In this document: positions 1 through 8,832 of the stretch, in pieces
Layout of the letters: each line of letters opens with the position of its first letter
How positions within the stretch are numbered: the first letter of the stretch is position 1
Origin: Scytonema tolypothrichoides VB-61278
GTDB lineage: Bacteria > Cyanobacteriota > Cyanobacteriia > Cyanobacteriales > Nostocaceae
Assembly: GCF_000828085.3 (NCBI RefSeq)
Contig: NZ_JXCA02000023.1
Span: 92,128 to 156,127, forward strand
Length of the DNA: 64,000 nt
Direction: 5' to 3'
Notes under the pieces: model-generated
Databases searched by the model: none
Told to the model about the DNA's origin: nothing
Seen by the model: the letters and a program-made list of their open reading frames with translations, nothing else
Position numbers and translations under genes: made by a program

Positions 1-1
1 T

Positions 2-2356
2 GTACAAATTGGTGCGGCTATCAAACGGGGCGATGGCATTTTTAACGGTCGAAAGGCAATTATTGTGATGATTAATAAACAGCCTCAAGCCGATACTCCC
101 ACGGTTACCCGTGCCATTGAAGCAGCAATGAAGGAGATTCAAGCAGGCTTACCTAAAGATGTTAAGGTACAAGCTACATTTCGGCAAGAAAATTATATTG
201 ATTCTTCTATTGAAAATGTTAGAGAAGCTTTAGTTGAAGGCAGTATTATTGTTGCCCTCATCCTCATACCGTTTCTCATGAATTGGCGTAACTTAGCTAT
301 TTGTTTAACTGCTCTTCCCTTGTCTCTTTTGATAGGAGTTTTACTACTGAATTGGTTAGGACAAGGTTTAAATACAATGACTTTGGGAGGATTAGCAGTT
401 GCAATTGGTTCAGCGGTTGATGATGCAATTGTCGATGCTGAAAATGTCTACCGCAACTTGCGAGAGAATAAACACTCTTCCAATCCGCGTCCTATTTTAG
501 ATGTGGTCTTTGACGGGTGTCAGGAAGTGCGGGATTCGGTCTTTGGAGCTACCATCATTACTATAGTTGTCTTCTCTCCAGTTTTTGCTTTGACTGGTGT
601 AGAAGGAAGTATTTTTATTCCAATGGGTTTGGGTTATATGGCAGCAGTTATTGCTTCTAGTCTGACAGCATTAACTGTGACTCCAGCTTTATGTGCAGTT
701 CTTTTGCCTTACGGGAATTTACCAGAAAGAGAACCTTGGATTGCAAGATTCTTCAAGGGGTTGTACCATCCGCTTTTAACTTTTTCAATGCGTTATTCTG
801 GAATTATTTTAGCTTTAGCTGCTGCCAGCCTCATAGCGGCAATTGTGATTGTTCCCTCGTTTGGAAGAGTGTTTTTACCTGAGTTTCAAGAACAAACTTT
901 AGTCAATACTTTAACACTTTATCCGGGTGTGTCTCTTGAAGCGACAAATAGTGCAGGATTTGCTCTTCAAGATGCACTAAAAAATGACCCGAGATTTCCT
1001 TATATACAATTACGTTCTGGACGTGCGCCTGGTGATGCGGATGCAGCAGGGGTGAACTTGGCACATTTGGATATTGAGTTAAGCGACAAGGGAATGAAAG
1101 ATAGGGAGGGAAGTATTGAGAAGCTGCGGGAGGAATTTAACAAATTACCGGGAGTTGCACCAAATATTGGGGGTTTTATTTCTCACCGGATGGATGAGGT
1201 TTTGTCGGGGGTGAGGAGTGCGATCGCCGTCAAAATCTTCGGTCCCGACTTAGAACAACTCCGCACTATTGGGAGTCAAGTTAATGAGGTGATGAAAACC
1301 ATTAATGGTATTGTTGATTTACAACTAGAACCTCAAGTTCCAGTAGAACAAATTCAAATTAAGTTTAACCGTCCTGCTGCTGCGAGATATGGTTTAACAG
1401 TAGGAAAACTTTCCGAAATTCTCGAAACAGCCCTCAATGGAAGAGTCGTCTCTCAAGTTTTAGAAAACCAACAAACCTTTGATTTAATTGTCTGGTTAAA
1501 ACCGGAAGCACGTCAAAACCTAGATACTATTCGTAATTTGTTAATAGATACCCCTTCTCAAGGAGGGGATGAAAAGGGGGGTAAGATTCCTTTAGCACAA
1601 GTTGCCACAATTGAAAATGGTACTGGTGCCAACACGATCAACAGAGAAAATGTTTCCCGTTTGATTGTTGTATCTGCAAATGCTAGCGGTAGAGATTTGC
1701 GCTCTATTGTTAATGAAATTCAAGACAAAGTAAATCAACAAGTACATCCACCTTCTGGTTACTATATTCAGTACGCTGGGCAATTTGAGGCGCAAGAAAG
1801 AGCAACTCAAAATATTTTAATTACTAGTGTGATTGCTTTTGTCATCATTACTGTCATCATGTACCTTTCAGTTAAATCTATTCCTTCAACCGCCATGATT
1901 ATGATTAACTTACCTTTGGCATTAGTAGGAGGAGTCTTTTCTGTGGCTTTGACTGGCGGTGTTATTTCTATCGCTTCTTTGGTTGGCTTTATCACCTTAT
2001 TTGGAGTTGCAACTCGTAATGGTTTGCTGTTAGTAGATAATTACAACACCAAATTCGCAGAAGGGATGCCTTTGAAAGAAGTTCTAATAAAAGGCTCAAT
2101 GGAACGTCTAAACGCCATTTTGATGACAGCGTTTACCTCAGCTTTAGGATTAGCACCCTTAGTTTTTGAAAGTGGTCCTGGAAAGGAAATTTTACAACCA
2201 CTTTCAATAGTCGTTTTAGGGGGATTGTTTACTTCTACAGCGTTAACGCTACTCGTTTTACCAGCATTGTATGCTAAATTTGCCAAGATTTTGTTACCAA
2301 AGCTTAATAGAGGAGTTGTAGATGATGGGAAAGCAGTCGTAGCAGTCTTGAAATAA
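2..2356 (+). CDS. Heavy-metal RND efflux pump (CzcA/CusA type), partial
   Basis: Inner-membrane, proton-driven pump subunit of the heavy-metal-efflux RND family, which exports metal ions through a tripartite complex. The frame is open from base 2, 21 codons before the first possible start (GTG at 65), so about 250 N-terminal residues lie outside the window; 784 codons remain of a family length near 1040. Seen: a membrane block whose TM4-like segment carries the acidic pattern VDDAIVDAENV (proton relay region), a large second periplasmic domain, and a second membrane block with FGVATRNGLLLVDN near the C-terminus. A lipoprotein gene follows 66 bp later, probably co-transcribed. Membrane-fusion and outer-membrane partners would be upstream, out of view. 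Metal specificity cannot be deduced. Confidence 0.93.
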   Translation, partial: VQIGAAIKRGDGIFNGRKAIIVMINKQPQADTPTVTRAIEAAMKEIQAGLPKDVKVQATFRQENYIDSSIENVREALVEGSIIVALILIPFLMNWRNLAICLTALPLSLLIGVLLLNWLGQGLNTMTLGGLAVAIGSAVDDAIVDAENVYRNLRENKHSSNPRPILDVVFDGCQEVRDSVFGATIITIVVFSPVFALTGVEGSIFIPMGLGYMAAVIASSLTALTVTPALCAVLLPYGNLPEREPWIARFFKGLYHPLLTFSMRYSGIILALAAASLIAAIVIVPSFGRVFLPEFQEQTLVNTLTLYPGVSLEATNSAGFALQDALKNDPRFPYIQLRSGRAPGDADAAGVNLAHLDIELSDKGMKDREGSIEKLREEFNKLPGVAPNIGGFISHRMDEVLSGVRSAIAVKIFGPDLEQLRTIGSQVNEVMKTINGIVDLQLEPQVPVEQIQIKFNRPAAARYGLTVGKLSEILETALNGRVVSQVLENQQTFDLIVWLKPEARQNLDTIRNLLIDTPSQGGDEKGGKIPLAQVATIENGTGANTINRENVSRLIVVSANASGRDLRSIVNEIQDKVNQQVHPPSGYYIQYAGQFEAQERATQNILITSVIAFVIITVIMYLSVKSIPSTAMIMINLPLALVGGVFSVALTGGVISIASLVGFITLFGVATRNGLLLVDNYNTKFAEGMPLKEVLIKGSMERLNAILMTAFTSALGLAPLVFESGPGKEILQPLSIVVLGGLFTSTALTLLVLPALYAKFAKILLPKLNRGVVDDGKAVVAVLK

Positions 2357-2422
2357 GATTATTGTGAGAAAAATTGTTAGAGTCTTTCCAAAATATAATT
2401 TATTTGAATCAGGAGTTAATCA

Positions 2423-2923
2423 ATGAATACCCTCAAATATAGCTTGGTTATTTTAGGAAGTGCAGGTCTACTTTTCTTAGGTTCTTGTAGTAATGGGAAT
2501 CAAGCAGCAAATACAGAAACCAGTCCAGCGACTTCTACCTCAAATACTCAATCATCAGCTTCAACTCCTTCAGCGTCACCGGTTGCTAAAACAGAGGGAC
2601 AACATGGTGAATCTCATGGGGGTGAAATTGTTGAGACAGGGAAATATCATCTAGAATTTGTTCCAGAAAAAGAAGCAAATAAAACTCACCTGGATTTCTA
2701 TTTGCTAAAAGGAGATAACCATGAAGCGATACCGAATGCGAAAGTGACGGCTCAAGTTCAGTTACCTGATGGAAAGCAAAAGACAGTTCCTTTTACTTAT
2801 GATGCAAAAGATAAACATTACACAGGTTTATTATCTGAGACAGCAACTGGTCAATATCAGGTGAAAATAACTGCAGATGTGAAAGGTGAAAAAGTAAACG
2901 GGCGTTTTAGTTTTAATCGATGA
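2423..2923 (+). CDS. Small lipoprotein next to the metal RND pump
   Basis: A 166-residue protein with a type II signal peptide: hydrophobic stretch at residues 8-20 and lipobox LGSC with the acylated cysteine at position 22. A Ser/Thr/Ala-rich linker (about 25-58) leads to a histidine-containing patch (QHGESHGGE), then a C-terminal domain of about 100 residues rich in alternating hydrophobics, like the beta-sandwich domains (YtkA/FixH-like) found beside cyanobacterial metal pumps. AGGAG lies 7 bases before the ATG. Inferred role: a periplasmic, lipid-anchored accessory to metal export, perhaps a metal chaperone. I cannot assign it to a named family, and it could equally be a generic envelope lipoprotein. 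Confidence 0.8.
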   Translation: MNTLKYSLVILGSAGLLFLGSCSNGNQAANTETSPATSTSNTQSSASTPSASPVAKTEGQHGESHGGEIVETGKYHLEFVPEKEANKTHLDFYLLKGDNHEAIPNAKVTAQVQLPDGKQKTVPFTYDAKDKHYTGLLSETATGQYQVKITADVKGEKVNGRFSFNR

Positions 2924-3161
2924 TTGTTCTCAGTTAGACAAATCCCGATGAATCAATACTCTCGAGCATCCCAATTTTGCAAAAAAGACGGTGAGTCCAG
3001 CGCTCTTGGGAGGGTCTCCCTCCCGGAGGGTAATGCGAGCCGGAAAGCTCCCTACTTCAATTGAAAGCAGGCAATCTTTGCCCCCACTACAACATAAAAT
3101 AAATTTACACACTTGGGATGCTCCACTCAACACATCAGTTGGGTGGTGCAAACGAACAGCA

Positions 3162-3917
3162 TCACTCTTGCATTCCTGCATACAGCAGTCGTACAAATAA
3201 GCGGACGCCATCATCATTCTTCAGAGTTGAATAGGAGGGAGCTTCACCGCTACCAATTGCACGCAAATCCTTTAGGAGTTCTGGATGAAACTGGCAAGTA
3301 AACGATCGCCGGATTTTCTTAGTTTCAAAGTCTTTATAGTTAATACAGGTAGCCGAACATTCTGTCACTATTTCACCAGTTTCTTCTGCTGTCGAACAAA
3401 GAATTTCCACAGAATCAGGTAGTTGTATCAACCATGACAAAGGGCTTCCAGCTATCACATGGCGATAAGGAACAATGGCATCATGAATACTGTGGTAAGC
3501 CCAGTTAGCAAACAGTATTGCTTCTTCGTTGACTTCATCTGAGTGAAACATCGAAATCGAGACTTCACGTTCATATTGAATCGTCGTGTCAATCACACCT
3601 TCATGAGTATCACTTGTAACATCATGGCTGTGAATAATTTCCCAAGGAATACTTAAAGTTTCGCCGTCGGGAGATTGATAGGGCAACAACACGCGAGCAC
3701 CAACTTCTTTTGATTCATTGCGCGTAACGGCAAAATGGTTATCATCCCAGCCAGAGGCAACGAGGCGTCCATCACGCTTTTTGATTTTGAGTGTCTTGCC
3801 CATAGCCTCAATGCGTTCTGCAACTGCTTGCAGTGATTTGAGTGCTCTGCCATCCTTGTCACGTTCTAGAGATGTTATGCTCAGGACTTGTTCAACCGCT
3901 TTACGAATGAGTTGTAT
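3162..3917 (-). pseudogene. Glutamine-amidotransferase-like gene, C-terminal half (cut by TnpB element)
   Basis: This stretch continues the gene that begins at 5887. From the element junction (codon ending at 3917, reading IQLIRK) it stays open for about 251 codons. It holds the second part of a class I glutamine amidotransferase signature, CQFHPE, with the His and Glu that complete the Cys-His-Glu triad of this fold. The middle part (about 200 residues) has no recognised motif. The frame also runs upstream into the element to a codon at 3989, but those residues are element DNA. If the element were removed exactly, the two halves would join in frame as a protein of about 465 residues. The substrate of the intact enzyme is unknown. 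Confidence 0.72.
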
Positions 3918-4040
3918 GTAAGCGAACCCCATGCCTAAAGGCAGGGGCTTTGTAGTAGCCCTGACGCGTCGGTGTTGAGAGAACAACACAAACGCTTCGA
4001 GCCTCCAGGCTGGCTTACGGACAGCCCCAATAATTCAATC
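3898..4040 (-). ncRNA. Putative omega RNA with guide reading into the host gene
   Basis: In IS200/IS605 elements the omega RNA covers the last part of tnpB and the right end, and its guide is the flanking DNA. Here the right-end hairpin is at 3927-3948 and the 20 bases after the junction (3917 to 3898, minus strand) would be the guide; they belong to the interrupted amidotransferase gene. The upstream limit is arbitrary. This is inferred from family knowledge and end structure only. Confidence 0.4.
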
Positions 4041-5125
4041 ATCTTTGCTCCGTTCAAATCGGCATCACAGGACAACCCACAATTGCCACATTTGAATTTT
4101 TTCTCAGAGCGTAAACCAATGTATAGACATTGATGGCACGTTTGGCTCGTGTAGGCAGGGGGGACAGCAACAACTTCCACGCCGTCCCTAAGTCCTTTGT
4201 ATTCCAAAAACATCCGTAATTGGTAGAACGCCCACGAGTTACTTCTACGGCGCTCTGTTTTGTTACGTGGTTTTTGGTTTGTTCTTTCACGAATACCTGT
4301 TAAATCCTCAATGGCTACAAGCGCTTTTTCACTTTTGGCTTGCTGAATGATTGTTTTCGATATATTGTGGTTTACCCACGATTGAAATCGTCTCTCTCGC
4401 CCCGATAGCCGTACCAAGACCTGGCGACATCTACGCCGACTAGATCTTGTGCGTGTGGAAGCCTTTTTCTGGAGAGACGCTCTGAGCTTGCTGTATTTAT
4501 CCCTGGTTTTTGTTAGTTGTTTCCCGCTCCATGAATCGCCGTTACTGGTTGCAGCAATATCACGGCGTCCAAAATCAACACCGATTACTTTTTTAGTTGG
4601 TTGTGGGTCGGCAACCCCATCTTTTAATTGGATGTGGATATAGTACTGACCATCGCGGTGTTTGCATAATTGAGCGCTTGTTGGCTTGCGTCCTTTGAGT
4701 TTGCCGCGTTGATAGTTGCCAGCATCAATTTTGATGTGTTCCCGACCAGATAATGTTGTTAGACTTACCGTCCAATCTTTCTCCCTAAATGCAAAAATCC
4801 TAGCATCATAGTCAGCACTGGTTGGTTTAAACACCTTAACAGGTTTTCCTTGGCGCTTGGCTGCTAGTCGATTAGCACCCACTCTGGCGCAAGCCCTAAC
4901 TGCCAAGTTTGCAGCTAACCCAAATATGAAGCGCAAATCTTCATAAACAACGTTTTGAATAGTTGTTTTACTGGTTATTTGCGGCTTGATAACTTCGTTG
5001 GTATAATTGCAAGCCGCAGCAAAAGCATGAAGAACTATTTCCAGTTTTTCAGACTGTGTTGGGGTAGGGTTGAGTTTGCAAACTAGTGTCAGTACTTGTT
5101 CCATGAGTTCAACCTGCTCACTCAT
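3935..5125 (-). CDS. tnpB: TnpB, RNA-guided nuclease of IS200/IS605 type
   Basis: A 396-residue TnpB/OrfB protein, ancestor-like relative of Cas12, which cuts DNA under guidance of an omega RNA made from the element's right end. Seen: N-terminal helical region (LNPTPTQSEKLEIVLHAFA), RuvC-I aspartate in IGVDFG (D184), RuvC-II glutamate in VAIEDLTG (E273), a four-cysteine zinc ribbon (C330, C333, C346, C349), and the RuvC-III aspartates in CDADLNGAK (D354/D356). All catalytic residues are present and the length is normal, so it looks intact. The start is ATG at 5125; no partner TnpA lies nearby. The gene's 3' end overlaps the predicted omega RNA. Confidence 0.93.
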   Translation of the reverse strand: MSEQVELMEQVLTLVCKLNPTPTQSEKLEIVLHAFAAACNYTNEVIKPQITSKTTIQNVVYEDLRFIFGLAANLAVRACARVGANRLAAKRQGKPVKVFKPTSADYDARIFAFREKDWTVSLTTLSGREHIKIDAGNYQRGKLKGRKPTSAQLCKHRDGQYYIHIQLKDGVADPQPTKKVIGVDFGRRDIAATSNGDSWSGKQLTKTRDKYSKLRASLQKKASTRTRSSRRRCRQVLVRLSGRERRFQSWVNHNISKTIIQQAKSEKALVAIEDLTGIRERTNQKPRNKTERRRSNSWAFYQLRMFLEYKGLRDGVEVVAVPPAYTSQTCHQCLYIGLRSEKKFKCGNCGLSCDADLNGAKMIELLGLSVSQPGGSKRLCCSLNTDASGLLQSPCL

Positions 5126-5204
5126 GACTAATATTGTAGTCCATGATTTCTCATGTTGTGTTCCTAGATATTTGACGGCAATTAAAATTGCCTGCGGGCT
5201 TCCT

Positions 5205-5226
5205 CCCCATGTCTGAAGCCAGGGGC
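5205..5226 (-). repeat. Left-end hairpin of the TnpB element
   Basis: Subterminal imperfect hairpin with arms GCCCCTG and CATGGGG. It matches the right-end hairpin at 3927-3948 except in the loop and two stem positions. Such hairpins are the recognition sites of IS200/IS605 TnpA. Confidence 0.7.
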
Positions 5227-5245
5227 TTCCGCCCTTTTATTCTCG

Positions 5246-5887
5246 GTGACATTCAGCAGCAAGTTGATGCCCTACACAAATGAAGATGACGGGGGCGCTG
5301 GCGGGCGATCGCGAAATCAGCAATTTTTCCACTAATGCAAACATATCCTCTCGCGGGCAAGCCGGACTTGTCCAAGTGGATGGATCGTACGTCGATGGAT
5401 CGCCTCCTTCCACAACCACCGCATAACCAGAGGTAATCGCTGGAACAACTAATTCTGGATCGATGACTCCACAAGACCAAACAGGCAATAAGACTGAGTC
5501 CATGTCAGCAACTTTCTGAGCAATGTAGGCAATGTTCTTGGAAGCCCGAACATCTTCACCAAGAGCATTAACACCCACATGTTCCCAAGGTTCAATAATG
5601 GTTATAGACTTGCGTAACAGATTGGGATGTTTGAGTAAAAACTCAAAATCTTCCCGTGAATGAATAAGTTTTTCTAATGGCTTTGCATGACCCCATTCAA
5701 AAATACCATCAGGAGAAAATAGTTCTTTTTCTACTAATGGATTTCCAGAGGTTCTATCCGCTAAAAAACGACCTAATAAAATATGTACTGATTCAAAATC
5801 TGCATAGCCTGGATGCAAGTAGCCAGAAGCTAATCGCCAGTCGGCTGTGGAAGCTTGTCTTTTGTCAGCGTTTAGAGAATCTCTCAT
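5246..5887 (-). pseudogene. Glutamine-amidotransferase-like gene, N-terminal half (cut by TnpB element)
   Basis: Starts at ATG 5887 and runs 214 native codons before the element adds two codons and a stop at 5237. The last native residues are FICVGHQLAAECH: the nucleophile elbow of class I glutamine amidotransferases, with the catalytic Cys at residue 204. The insertion therefore falls just ten residues behind the active-site cysteine and separates it from the His-Glu pair in the other half. The upstream part (residues 1-195) has no recognised catalytic motif. No internal stops or frameshifts are seen in either half, so the insertion looks recent. Confidence 0.72.
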
Positions 5888-6027
5888 GTTTTAACAGTTT
5901 ATCGTACTTTTTCATTTGACGTCCTAGTTTATGATGTAGTCAATCGATCTAGTAAAACTTTTTTTTAAAGTTTTTTTAATATTTTATGAAAAAATATTTC
6001 GTCATAAGTAAGTCGGCACATTAACAA

Positions 6028-6056
6028 TTCAAAATTCAAAATTCAAAATTCAAAGT
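6028..6056. repeat. AATTCAAA tandem run
   Basis: About four adjacent copies of a 9-base unit close to AATTCAAAA; such runs are scattered through many cyanobacterial genomes. No function can be read. Confidence 0.6.
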
Positions 6057-6280
6057 TGAAGACAGTTTGAAATGTATTGAGAAAATCTGCCATAATACCA
6101 TTTCACGAAAATAGTGAAACATATCAAAAACCCCTCCCAACCTCCCCGCGAGTTCGGGGAGGTGCCGAACGCGAGTGCGTGCTGAAGGCATAGGCGGTGG
6201 GGTGCATTTGTTTCAATCATTTAGTGAATTGGTATAAGTATTGCCCTCGCTTTAACCCTCCTCTTAACTCAAGGTTGTGA

Positions 6281-6379
6281 GTCACGAGTTTTCCTCAACC
6301 AGGAAAATATAAACTTTGGGGTCAGTTTAATCGTAATGGCAAAATTGTCACTACTGATTTTTGGGTAGAGGTGCAATAA
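6281..6379 (+). pseudogene. C-terminal remnant of a periplasmic metal-cluster protein
   Basis: A 32-codon open stretch between a TGA at 6278 and a TAA at 6377 translates to FPQPGKYKLWGQFNRNGK followed by IVTTDFWVEVQ. This resembles, from memory, the C-terminus of periplasmic proteins encoded in cyanobacterial metal-resistance clusters (pattern PxPGxYKxWGQFxxxGKV). There is no start codon or upstream coding sequence, so it is read as a decayed gene end. It fits a former extension of the metal-pump locus at the left edge. The match rests on pattern recognition, not on an alignment. Confidence 0.4.
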
Positions 6380-6674
6380 CCAAGTTAAAGTCTCATCAGA
6401 TTCTGATGATAAGCACTGAAATTTCATCTCGATTTCATCTTGACCCGTCATTCTAGTAAATAGAGGAAGTTTACCTCCTCGGTAAAAATCTTATCGCCGA
6501 GTTGAACTAGCTGAGAGAAAGTCACTTATTTAAGGACTCCCTCCATTAACAGCTAAATTGAGGGGGTATTTGAGCATTGCTTAACAAAAATGTCGTTCCT
6601 CCATTCAGAAAAATTTCGTTTTTGAAAATGGACACAAAACTTCGCGAGCAGAATTTGTTTATGGTAAATAAAAT

Positions 6675-7160
6675 ATGAAAAAACTACTGCTATATCTTGC
6701 TACATTATCTCTGGTTACTGTAGTCTCAATTCCTGCTAAATATGTAAGTGCTAAGCCAAATGACGGTAGTGTTACCCATCTTGATGGAAATGTGCAGTTT
6801 CCTCCTACGCGCTGGCGGCTTGTTAGACATACTTTTCGAGTACACATTCCTAAAAATAGTAAGCCTGTTTCCCAGTTAAGTATTAGCGTTCCACCAACTG
6901 TAACTTGGAGTAACGATCTCAATGATATTAATGTTGCAGATGATAAAAGTCAGAAAATTAACACTAATATTTCTGTCAATGGCAAAACTATACTACTAGC
7001 TTTCCCTGAACCAGTTCCTCCTAACACTAAGCTAGAGATTGACATAAAAAATGTAAAACAACCAACTCTTGGTAATGGTCCTGTCTACAGGTTCTCTGAG
7101 AAAGTTGTTGGTAGTGATGTAGAAATTCCCATAGGTGTAGCTTGGTTTCGTATGTATTAA
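6675..7160 (+). CDS. DUF2808 secreted protein (first copy)
   Basis: A 161-residue protein with a Sec signal peptide (hydrophobic residues 4-24, cleavage probably near VSA-K) followed by one DUF2808 domain, a beta-rich family found almost only in cyanobacteria and of unknown function. Features shared with the gene downstream: an early PNDG/PGDS motif, FxVxxP/IEVHVQ strand, SVNGKTxxLAFPEPVxPxTKLxIxI, and a C-terminal GSxxEIxxGVAWxRxY. The start ATG is at 6675. It probably acts in the periplasm or at the outer membrane. It forms a tandem pair with the gene at 7271. Confidence 0.85.
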   Translation: MKKLLLYLATLSLVTVVSIPAKYVSAKPNDGSVTHLDGNVQFPPTRWRLVRHTFRVHIPKNSKPVSQLSISVPPTVTWSNDLNDINVADDKSQKINTNISVNGKTILLAFPEPVPPNTKLEIDIKNVKQPTLGNGPVYRFSEKVVGSDVEIPIGVAWFRMY

Positions 7161-7270
7161 TCTCTAGAGATCTTTCAACGTGCGATAGCTCCAATTTCAT
7201 TTTGTTTTCATCAATGACATTCAAACTAATAAATAGAGACTTAAGAAGTGATTTGATGAGGATAAATGAA

Positions 7271-7762
7271 ATGAAAAAGTGGATTTACATAGCTGCATTC
7301 AGTCTAGCAATTACATCTTATGTTCCTGCTGTCTTTGCAACTGGAAAACCAGGCGATTCTATTGCTTCCCATCTGGTCAAAAGTGTTGCTTATCCTAACG
7401 ATACTGTTGCCGTAGATGCTACTCATAAAATTGAAGTTCACGTCCAGGGAAAATCTCTAGCAGAATTAGCAATTGATTTACCAGAGGGGTTAAGAGTTAA
7501 TCGGGTAATCGAAGTAAAAAATCAATCTGGTCAAAAAATCCCAACAACAGTTTCTATTAATAACAGAAAAGCTACGGTAGCTTTCTCACAACCAGTGGAG
7601 CCTGAGACAAAGTTATCAATTTTGATGAATGGGGTTAATACTATAGGAAATAGCGAAGCAGGATATAGCCGACCTTGGATATACCGAGTCTACGCTAAGA
7701 CTGTTGGATCTCAAGGAGAAATTTCACTTGGTGTGGCTCGAATTCAAACCTACCCTATTTAG
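7271..7762 (+). CDS. DUF2808 secreted protein (second copy)
   Basis: Paralogue of the preceding gene, 163 residues from the ATG at 7271. That start is chosen because AGGA lies 8 bases upstream and because the protein then begins directly with a signal peptide (MKKWIYIAAFSLAITSY). An upstream ATG at 7256 is possible. The mature part is a single DUF2808 domain ending in EISLGVARIQTYPI, aligned with the end of the first copy. The two copies are clearly diverged, so the duplication is old. Function is unknown; the pair probably shares a transcript, with 110 bases between them. Confidence 0.84.
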   Translation: MKKWIYIAAFSLAITSYVPAVFATGKPGDSIASHLVKSVAYPNDTVAVDATHKIEVHVQGKSLAELAIDLPEGLRVNRVIEVKNQSGQKIPTTVSINNRKATVAFSQPVEPETKLSILMNGVNTIGNSEAGYSRPWIYRVYAKTVGSQGEISLGVARIQTYPI

Positions 7763-8136
7763 GCAGAGTCATTGGTTATAAATTTCATCAAGACTGTTTT
7801 AAGATACAGTAATGCCATAAAAATATGTTTTATAATAGCAAATAAAAATGGTATTACTGTTAGCGTTTTTTGGTAATTAGCAATTTGTATAGGAGTCCTA
7901 TAGGATTCCTATTTGATTTTTGACGAAACTAGGTACACCTTTATTTCTTGTTTCCTGTTAAGCGTTTCCGTTCGGCTGACCCTCACCTTGGCGTTACCTG
8001 TTAAGAGTTCCCTTCCCCTACGAGTTAGTATGGCTTTGCCACGCAAGCTAACAGAAATCAAACCGGATTCCTATATCATCATTTATGTATGCTTATTTCA
8101 CAAAATTTTAACCAACTGTTGACAGCTTAATTTTTT
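7763..8136. other. Intergenic region upstream of rppA
   Basis: Holds an inverted repeat (7806-7860) and a segment at 7905-8060 resembling other interspersed sequences of the window (for example TTTTTGACGAAACTAGGTAC, close to a copy near 19090). The rppA promoter should lie in the AT-rich last 80 bases. No clear Shine-Dalgarno precedes rppA. Confidence 0.5.
7806..7860. repeat. Inverted repeat downstream of DUF2808 pair
   Basis: Arms ACAGTAATGCCAT (7806-7818) and ATGGTATTACTGT (7848-7860) pair at 12 of 13 positions around a 29-base AT-rich loop, 43 bases after the stop at 7762. It could be a terminator-like hairpin or a small MITE; no T-run follows. Confidence 0.55.
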
Positions 8137-8832
8137 ATGAGAGTGCTGCTAGTCGAGGATGAACCAGATTTAGGTGCTGCTATTAAACGAACTCTTTCCC
8201 AGCAGAAGTATTTAGTTGACTGGGTCATGAATGGTACTGATGCATGGGCATATTTAGAAAATAGGTGGACACAATACACTGTAGCTATCTTCGATTGGAT
8301 GATACCAGAAATATCAGGTTTGGAGTTATGCAAACGGCTACGTTCACAGAAAAATCCTTTGCCTGTGTTAATGCTGACAGCAAAAGATAGCATGGAAGAT
8401 AAAGTCGTTGGATTAGATGCAGGTGCAGATGATTACTTGGTAAAGCCATTTGGTATGGCAGAATTATTAGCACGGTTACGTGCTTTGCAACGTCGTTCTC
8501 CACATTTTCAACCCTCAGAATTAAGTGTTGGTAATCTCACACTAGATTATGGAAACTGTACTGTTGTTTTCCAAAATGGTCAGGGTGAGAAACAAGAAAT
8601 TCTCCTAACTAACAAAGAATTCCAACTGCTGGAATATTTTATGAAGCATCCAAACCAAATTGTCACCACTGAACAAGTTCGCAACCAGGTTTGGGAGGTG
8701 TGTGCAGAACCTATTAGTAATGTGGTAGCGGCTCAAATGCGTTTGCTGCGCCGGAAGTTAGCGTCGAGTGGCTGTGGGAATCCAATTGAAACTTTGCATG
8801 GCTTGGGATATCGTTTTAACAGTGAACAGTGA
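8137..8832 (+). CDS. rppA: Response regulator RppA (OmpR/PhoB family)
   Basis: A 231-residue DNA-binding response regulator. Receiver domain, residues 1-118: acidic pocket E7-D8, phospho-acceptor D53 (IFDWMIPE), Thr81 and K103 (LVKPF). Winged-helix domain, about 125-228, with the usual KEFQLLEYFMKHPN and VAAQMRLLRRKL helices. RppA with RppB is a cyanobacterial pair; in Synechocystis the relatives respond to redox or nickel and control metal export, which fits the metal pump at the left edge. The last residues (NSEQ-stop) are encoded by the first units of the heptamer array that follows, so the native C-terminus was probably altered. The cognate kinase is 376 bases downstream. Confidence 0.88.
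   Translation: MRVLLVEDEPDLGAAIKRTLSQQKYLVDWVMNGTDAWAYLENRWTQYTVAIFDWMIPEISGLELCKRLRSQKNPLPVLMLTAKDSMEDKVVGLDAGADDYLVKPFGMAELLARLRALQRRSPHFQPSELSVGNLTLDYGNCTVVFQNGQGEKQEILLTNKEFQLLEYFMKHPNQIVTTEQVRNQVWEVCAEPISNVVAAQMRLLRRKLASSGCGNPIETLHGLGYRFNSEQ

Larger units (their letters stand above)
3918..5245 (-). mobile_element. IS200/IS605-type element, tnpB only (about 1.33 kb)
   Basis: Boundaries were set from the interrupted host gene: joining base 5246 to base 3917 on the minus strand restores an uninterrupted frame, with a 2-bp ambiguity because AC occurs on both sides. The element holds one gene, tnpB, and no tnpA, so it is probably non-autonomous for transposition. Both ends carry similar subterminal hairpins (5205-5226 and 3927-3948) of the form GCCCCTG..CTT..AG..CATGGGG, typical of this family, which transposes as single-stranded DNA and makes no target duplication. 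None is seen here. Confidence 0.82.
5888..6674. other. Intergenic region with repeats and one gene remnant
   Basis: About 790 bases without an intact gene. It contains a tandem AATTCAAA-type run (6028-6056), a GC-rich REP-like segment (6128-6205) with a short palindrome around CCCCGCGAGTTCGGGG, and a 32-codon gene remnant (6281-6379). The rest is AT-rich and probably holds the promoter of the DUF2808 gene at 6675; I cannot place that promoter with confidence. Confidence 0.6.

Noticed and set aside
2930-3301. Frames on both strands near the end of the amidotransferase fragment
   Set aside because: They overlap the conserved FHPE-containing frame or repeat DNA and show no protein features.
3918-5245. 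Domesticated TnpB rather than a mobile element
   Set aside because: Both end hairpins are present and the host gene is cleanly interrupted, so it still looks like an insertion.
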